A stretch of DNA of 9,112 bases from NCBI GenBank assembly GCA_002387735.1, contig DGKJ01000076.1, forward strand, positions 1 to 9,112, written 5' to 3'. This DNA comes from Bacteriovoracaceae bacterium UBA4573 (GTDB lineage: Bacteria > Bdellovibrionota > UBA1018 > UBA923). A model generated the notes under the pieces. It was given only the letters and a program-made list of their open reading frames with translations. It was not told where the DNA came from and made no database searches. The position numbers were made by a program, and so were the translations under genes. Below are positions 5,740 to 9,112 of this stretch, piece by piece; position 1 is the first letter of the stretch; the number at the start of each line of letters is the position of its first letter.

Positions 5740-6610
5740 GTGGCAGAATTTCCCGATAGGAATTCACGACCGCCGATACTGGGTCACCCCAAACTTCATC
5801 GCCACTTATATAAGATCCGATAAAAAACTCTAGTTCGTCGGAAAGTCGCAAGTCGACATCTCCACTACGGATTTCATACAAATGCGGTAAGCTGGTTTCC
5901 CGCCAAGAGCGCACCAAAAAATTAAGATCGTCGCCTATTTCCTCAATGCGCGGCTCAATTTGGTCGATTTTGTCCTGAAGCTCCTTCAGAACATCTAAAC
6001 GACCTTTGCTCGAAGCAAGCCCAGTTTCATCGACGTGTTTGAAACGCAAATCTTCCACTCTTGCTGCGATGGAATCAACATCTCCTACGATTCGCAATCT
6101 GTAGGTTCCAATCGCCTGCACACCATATCGAACGGTCGCCACGAATCGCCCGCCACATTCGGCGAGCACGCCCTTCCCAAGTACTGCGTCTTTTAAGGCC
6201 CAATCGTGCAGGTACGGTTTCTCTAAACTCTTTTGCACCTTCCAAGCCCGAACGCCGTAACTGATCACTAAATCATAAACGGTATTCTCGGGCGTTCCCC
6301 CGCCCGAAGGAATGATCTGAGGTTTTACAAAATACTCGATAACCGCGGGGACTTTTTTCGCTTTAGTAGTCCCGTCAACGCAGAAGCTCGCCAGCGGACC
6401 GAAATAAGTCGCACCACCCTGGCGATTGGTAAGCCCGGGAACCGGAAAATATCCTTGGCCAGGGTTGGGCGACGCACCCTGAAATTCTCCGTCGAGTTCA
6501 ATGCCTACGGAGTACGGTTGAAATATAAAACTGAAGGGTCCGGCCCAAACCACCGAACCGTAAAAAAGACCGACAAATGCAAAAAGCGAGTGAAAGTTTT
6601 TTCGTTTCAT
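5726..6610 (-). CDS. Secreted protein of unknown function, possibly a degenerate MACPF-like protein
   Basis: This is a 294-residue protein from ATG 6610. The frame extends upstream to 6718, but this ATG is followed by a clear Sec signal peptide (MKRKNF, hydrophobic core 8-22, cleavage likely after VWA, residue 23). It is preceded by AGGGGGA five bases upstream. The start shares one base with the OPA transporter stop (TGATG), so translation is probably coupled. The mature protein has only two cysteines (77 and 152), which could form one disulfide. CGGRFVATVRYGV (152-164) loosely fits the MACPF signature (YGTHY, six residues, GG), and the preceding LKDAVL...LAE and following YRLRI fit the same pattern. 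This is weak pattern evidence, not a firm assignment. A probable coiled coil (about 203-235, LKELQDKIDQIEPRIEEI) follows. No lipobox or membrane anchor is seen, so it should be periplasmic or exported. It is the last gene of the methyltransferase-transporter operon. Confidence 0.8.
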   Translation of the reverse strand: MKRKNFHSLFAFVGLFYGSVVWAGPFSFIFQPYSVGIELDGEFQGASPNPGQGYFPVPGLTNRQGGATYFGPLASFCVDGTTKAKKVPAVIEYFVKPQIIPSGGGTPENTVYDLVISYGVRAWKVQKSLEKPYLHDWALKDAVLGKGVLAECGGRFVATVRYGVQAIGTYRLRIVGDVDSIAARVEDLRFKHVDETGLASSKGRLDVLKELQDKIDQIEPRIEEIGDDLNFLVRSWRETSLPHLYEIRSGDVDLRLSDELEFFIGSYISGDEVWGDPVSAVVNSYREILPLNSR

Positions 6611-7929
6611 CAGTGTCCCCCTGTGCCTTTTACTTTGGGCCGAGCGTTCCACAAGATCAACATTAACAATCCGCCTACGGCCGCGAATCCAATCATACTT
6701 GGTCCCCAAACGCCCCAACCAAACTTGTCCAACAGCCAGCCCATTCCGATTCCTACGAAAGCCCCACCCACATACTGCATACCGTCAAACATACCAGCAG
6801 CAGTTGCAGCGGCTTTCTTGCCACCGAAGTCCATTGAAGCAGTACCCGAGAGCATGGAATGCACAACGCTAATCGAAAAGGAGTTCACAATAAAGGCCCC
6901 GATAACCCACTCAAGACTCGGTGCCTTCCAAATGACTCCCAAACAAATCACCTGTACAACATAACCTAAAAATGCCACTGGCGGGCGACGCCCCTTGAAC
7001 ACGTAATCTGAAATAGTTCCCGCAAAAAACGCACCGGCGATACCTGCCACAACGACAGCCATGGCCCCCTTTTGAAACACTGGGGATTCAAGCGTTAGAT
7101 GTTGAGCTTCGATCATGTAGCGAGGAAACCATTGCTCGAAACCGTGACGCACGAAGCCAGTGCAAAACTCTGCAATGGCAATTGTAATCGTCACCGGATT
7201 GGTAAACACTTTGCGCGCCACGTACCTTAAAGTAACTTTTTCGGTGTCGCCACTGGAAGCGTCTTGAACGTCAAGTTCTGGCATTCCACAATTTTCCGGC
7301 CCGTTTTGAACGTATCGATAGGTCATCAAAGCCATGACCGCAACGATCATCGAAGGAATGAAAAACACCCATTGCCAGGGCAATACTGTAACGACGATTC
7401 CGCCAATAAAGAAAATAAGTGCACGCCCGCTTTGGATCATTGAACCAAAGATGGCGGAAAATACTCCACGCTCGCTGATATGAAACCAGCCTGAGTTCAC
7501 CTTAATTAGAGCCAAGGCACTGTAGGACTGGAAGTAAGAATTAAGCGACCAAACGGTGGCGAAATATCCCAAAAGGAAAGTACCAGTACCAAGAAACCCG
7601 AGGTAGGCACCCAAACCGAACAAGAAATTGAAAATCACCGTACCCGAGGCGCCGATCAACATTGCTCGTCGACCGCCGATACGGTCTGCGATAGGTCCGT
7701 TAAAAATGGCGGAAAAACCATAAATTGAAAGAGCGGCGGTGATGATTGCACCTATTTGAGTTTTATCCCAACCGTAGTCCGATGACAGCGACTTGTTCGC
7801 AAACGACAGGTTGTAGCGCCCCATGTTCATTGCGGAATAGGTGAACCCCAAGACCAACCAGTTGATTGCTCGTCGCTTGCGAAACTCCGGGGTATGTTTG
7901 GGCTTATTTAAAAATGCTTCTTTTGACAT
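6610..7929 (-). CDS. OPA-family MFS transporter (GlpT/UhpT/UhpC-like organophosphate:phosphate antiporter)
   Basis: This is a 439-residue inner-membrane protein with about 12 hydrophobic segments and a hydrophilic central loop (about 204-245), the size and layout of the organophosphate:Pi antiporter family. Family marks are MGRYNLSFA (Arg38, equivalent to phosphate-binding Arg45 of GlpT), WFHISERG (148-155), ENCGMPEL in the loop, and VRHGFEQWFPRYM (Arg261, equivalent to GlpT Arg269). Later come SGTASMDFGGKKAAATAAG and the G-rich last helices. Both phosphate-binding arginines are thus kept. The GlpT substrate histidine (His165 in AHNVGG) appears replaced by Ile/Gln (GSMIQSGRA), so the substrate is probably not simply glycerol-3-phosphate; it could also be a UhpC-type sensor. 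The start has AGAGGT upstream. It lies 19 bases after the methyltransferase gene, and its stop overlaps the secreted-protein start by one base. Confidence 0.92.
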   Translation of the reverse strand: MSKEAFLNKPKHTPEFRKRRAINWLVLGFTYSAMNMGRYNLSFANKSLSSDYGWDKTQIGAIITAALSIYGFSAIFNGPIADRIGGRRAMLIGASGTVIFNFLFGLGAYLGFLGTGTFLLGYFATVWSLNSYFQSYSALALIKVNSGWFHISERGVFSAIFGSMIQSGRALIFFIGGIVVTVLPWQWVFFIPSMIVAVMALMTYRYVQNGPENCGMPELDVQDASSGDTEKVTLRYVARKVFTNPVTITIAIAEFCTGFVRHGFEQWFPRYMIEAQHLTLESPVFQKGAMAVVVAGIAGAFFAGTISDYVFKGRRPPVAFLGYVVQVICLGVIWKAPSLEWVIGAFIVNSFSISVVHSMLSGTASMDFGGKKAAATAAGMFDGMQYVGGAFVGIGMGWLLDKFGWGVWGPSMIGFAAVGGLLMLILWNARPKVKGTGGH

Positions 7930-7948
7930 TGTGCTACCTCTAAAAAAT

Positions 7949-8617
7949 TTAGTTCTTTACCGCTAACGTCAGACCTTCGCCGGTGGGCAACATAGTTACC
8001 CGAAAACCACTCGAAGACGCTGCGATTTTACGATTAAATGCTCTCAAACCGAGAACAGAATTTTTATCTTGTTCATCTACCTGGGCACCATCGACTACCA
8101 ACCCCCAAGCAAAGGTGTTGTCGGCAAGGACCACGCCCCCTTTTCGGAGATTTTTGTGGGCCCAATCTAAGTAATTGCAGTAATTTGATTTGTCCGCATC
8201 GATAAACACTAAATCGAAGGGGCCAAAACCTTCGATCTGCGGCAAGGTATTTAAGGCCGGACCCACGAAGATTTCCACTTGTTGACTAACGTCGGCCCGT
8301 TCAAAGTTTTTTCGCGCTACGTCTGCATTTCGTTGTTGAAGTTCAAAAGTGTATAATTTCCCAGTGGCGCCCATACCGCGACAAAATGCGATACCGGAGT
8401 AACCGCCCAGGGTTCCAATCTCCACAATTTTTTTGGCACCGACTGCCCGAGTAAGGACTTCCAAGTGGAGAGCATCAAGCGGCCCAACCTGAATCTCTGG
8501 TAATCCGTTTTCGACTGAAGCACGCCTGACATCTACCAATACCCGATCTTCGGGATTCAGGAGCTTTTCCACGTAATCGACGACTTTGGGATCGTTTTGT
8601 CCGTAGGTTTTCTGCAT
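7949..8617 (-). CDS. Class I SAM-dependent O-methyltransferase (CCoAOMT-like, family 3)
   Basis: This is a 222-residue protein from ATG 8617, the usual length of bacterial family-3 O-methyltransferases. The frame reaches an ATG at 8677, but only 8617 has a good Shine-Dalgarno (GAGGG, five bases upstream), and MQKTYGQNDPKVVDYV is a typical start for the family. The SAM motif I is VEIGTLGGYSGIAF (65-78), followed by LYTFEL with the ribose-binding acid. The metal-site residues of the caffeoyl-CoA type are present: D140 and D142 (FIDADK), then D166-N167 (LADN). Such enzymes transfer methyl from SAM to a hydroxyl, often of a catechol, with a divalent cation in the cytoplasm. The exact acceptor cannot be told. 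It is the first gene of the operon with the OPA transporter and secreted protein, so the acceptor may be linked to whatever the transporter carries, but this is speculative. Confidence 0.93.
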   Translation of the reverse strand: MQKTYGQNDPKVVDYVEKLLNPEDRVLVDVRRASVENGLPEIQVGPLDALHLEVLTRAVGAKKIVEIGTLGGYSGIAFCRGMGATGKLYTFELQQRNADVARKNFERADVSQQVEIFVGPALNTLPQIEGFGPFDLVFIDADKSNYCNYLDWAHKNLRKGGVVLADNTFAWGLVVDGAQVDEQDKNSVLGLRAFNRKIAASSSGFRVTMLPTGEGLTLAVKN

Positions 8618-8735
8618 GCGCACCCTCGCTATTTGTGAACCACAGGGATGTCCTGCCGCAGCACTAAAGTCAAGCATCGGATTCTAACTTGCGCCGCATT
8701 AATTTACTGTGTAAGACCCGCCAACGGGGAGCGCG
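8618..8735. promoter_or_regulatory. Divergent promoter region between the methyltransferase operon and the secreted-protein gene
   Basis: This 118-base spacer must drive both directions. On the minus strand TAGAAT (8681-8686) matches five of six bases of a -10 box, but no good -35 lies 16-18 bases upstream. If used, it would start RNA near 8674, just inside the 5' end of the longer methyltransferase ORF, agreeing with the start at 8617. Plus-strand elements are weak. No clear operator or riboswitch was seen. Confidence 0.3.
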
Positions 8736-9095
8736 ATGGGGAGCATTGGGTTACAGAGAATATTGATCTCATTACTGGTCTTCACGGCTAATCTCGCGTC
8801 GGCGACTAGCCCCTCAGGCGGGCCAAATGCCCTACCCGTTTTGACCTCTTTTCCCGAAAACACGCTCGTCTTGGTTGATCAGACCACTCGACGCCATTTT
8901 TATTTAAAAGAGCATAAAGTTAAGAAGTTTGGCGGTCTCTATGACAGCAGAAACTTTTACTGGGTGGAATCTCCGGAAGAAGAAATTCGAAAGCAACTGG
9001 CGGGCCCCCCAAACCATTACGCTTACCCGGGTGGGGATGTCAGATTCAGTGAAGACCGCCAGACCTTAGAATACCGACACCTCAATTCCTTAGAG
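8736..9095 (+). CDS. Secreted protein of unknown function, 5' part only (cut by contig end)
   Basis: ATG at 8736, four bases after GGGGAG, opens a frame with no stop to the window end. The first 23 residues form a Sec signal peptide (basic QR, hydrophobic ILISLLVFTANL, cleavage after ASA). The mature part seen (about 97 residues) is rich in charged and aromatic residues, e.g. RRHFYLKEH and DSRNFYW, with no cysteine, no membrane helix and no domain I recognise. Genomic sequence supports exactly 120 codons: the last five codons (LSLIH) come from the adapter and should be dropped. It is divergent from the methyltransferase operon. Confidence 0.75.
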
Positions 9096-9112
9096 CTGTC
9101 TCTTATACACAT
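9096..9112 (+). other. Tn5/Nextera mosaic-end adapter left on the contig end
   Basis: The final 17 bases CTGTCTCTTATACACAT are identical to the first 17 of the 19-bp Tn5 mosaic end used in Nextera libraries. They sit exactly at the terminus of the sequence, which is typical of adapter read-through that was not trimmed before assembly. It is not native DNA, and no transposase or paired end is present. The bases just before it (to 9095) should be the true end of the assembled genomic sequence. Confidence 0.96.

Noticed and set aside
6611..6718. Extended N-terminus of the secreted protein from ATG 6718
   Set aside because: It would bury the signal peptide 36 residues inside the protein and overlap the transporter gene by over 100 bases; ATG 6610 has a good ribosome binding site.
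6455..6964. Plus-strand 169-codon frame
   Set aside because: It is antisense across the junction of the transporter and secreted-protein genes, with no recognisable motif or ribosome binding site; it is a shadow of those genes.
8618..8677. Twenty extra N-terminal residues on the methyltransferase (ATG 8677)
   Set aside because: There is no ribosome binding site there, the protein would be longer than the family norm, and ATG 8617 has GAGGG at five bases.
9096..9112. A native Tn5-like transposon end
   Set aside because: It is a match to the engineered mosaic end lying exactly at the sequence terminus, with no transposase or second end; adapter carry-over explains it.

Overview
This window reads as part of a draft contig from a Gram-negative bacterium of moderate GC. 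It is densely packed with protein genes in alternating blocks and has no RNA genes, insertion sequences or CRISPR. The gene content (a YcgR-like PilZ protein with an extra C-terminal domain, a degenerate receiver, secreted orphans, a DUF1460 wall hydrolase, SrkA) would suit the Bdellovibrionota or a related group. That placement is inference: no marker gene settles it. The right edge is a true assembly end, because the last 17 bases (9096-9112) are the Tn5/Nextera mosaic-end adapter.

Block A (minus strand, 3476 down to 1) is a translationally coupled operon. Its order is an HD/PDE-type phosphohydrolase, a 21-codon micro-ORF with a perfect AAGGAGG ribosome binding site, a pseudo-receiver protein, and a YcgR-like PilZ protein that runs off the left edge. 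Each of the three junctions is a 4-base stop/start overlap (ATGA, GTGA, ATGA). Domain content suggests a nucleotide-second-messenger or signalling module, but no published system with this layout is known to me.

Block B (plus strand, 3658-5739) is a membrane-anchored DUF1460 (NlpC/P60-like) putative cell-wall hydrolase followed by the stress-response kinase SrkA. A 66-bp dyad lies in the divergent spacer between blocks A and B.

Block C (minus strand, 8617 down to 5726) is a tight operon: a CCoAOMT-type O-methyltransferase, an OPA-family (GlpT/UhpT-like) organophosphate transporter, and a secreted protein with a possible degenerate MACPF-type motif. It meets srkA tail to tail with a 14-bp overlap. 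Block D (plus strand, from 8736) is the first 120 codons of a secreted protein, cut by the contig end.

The two edge genes (1-1064 and 8736 onward) have no stop inside the window, and I found them by direct translation. Several starts were moved from the longest possible ORF to starts supported by ribosome binding sites, signal peptides or homology.
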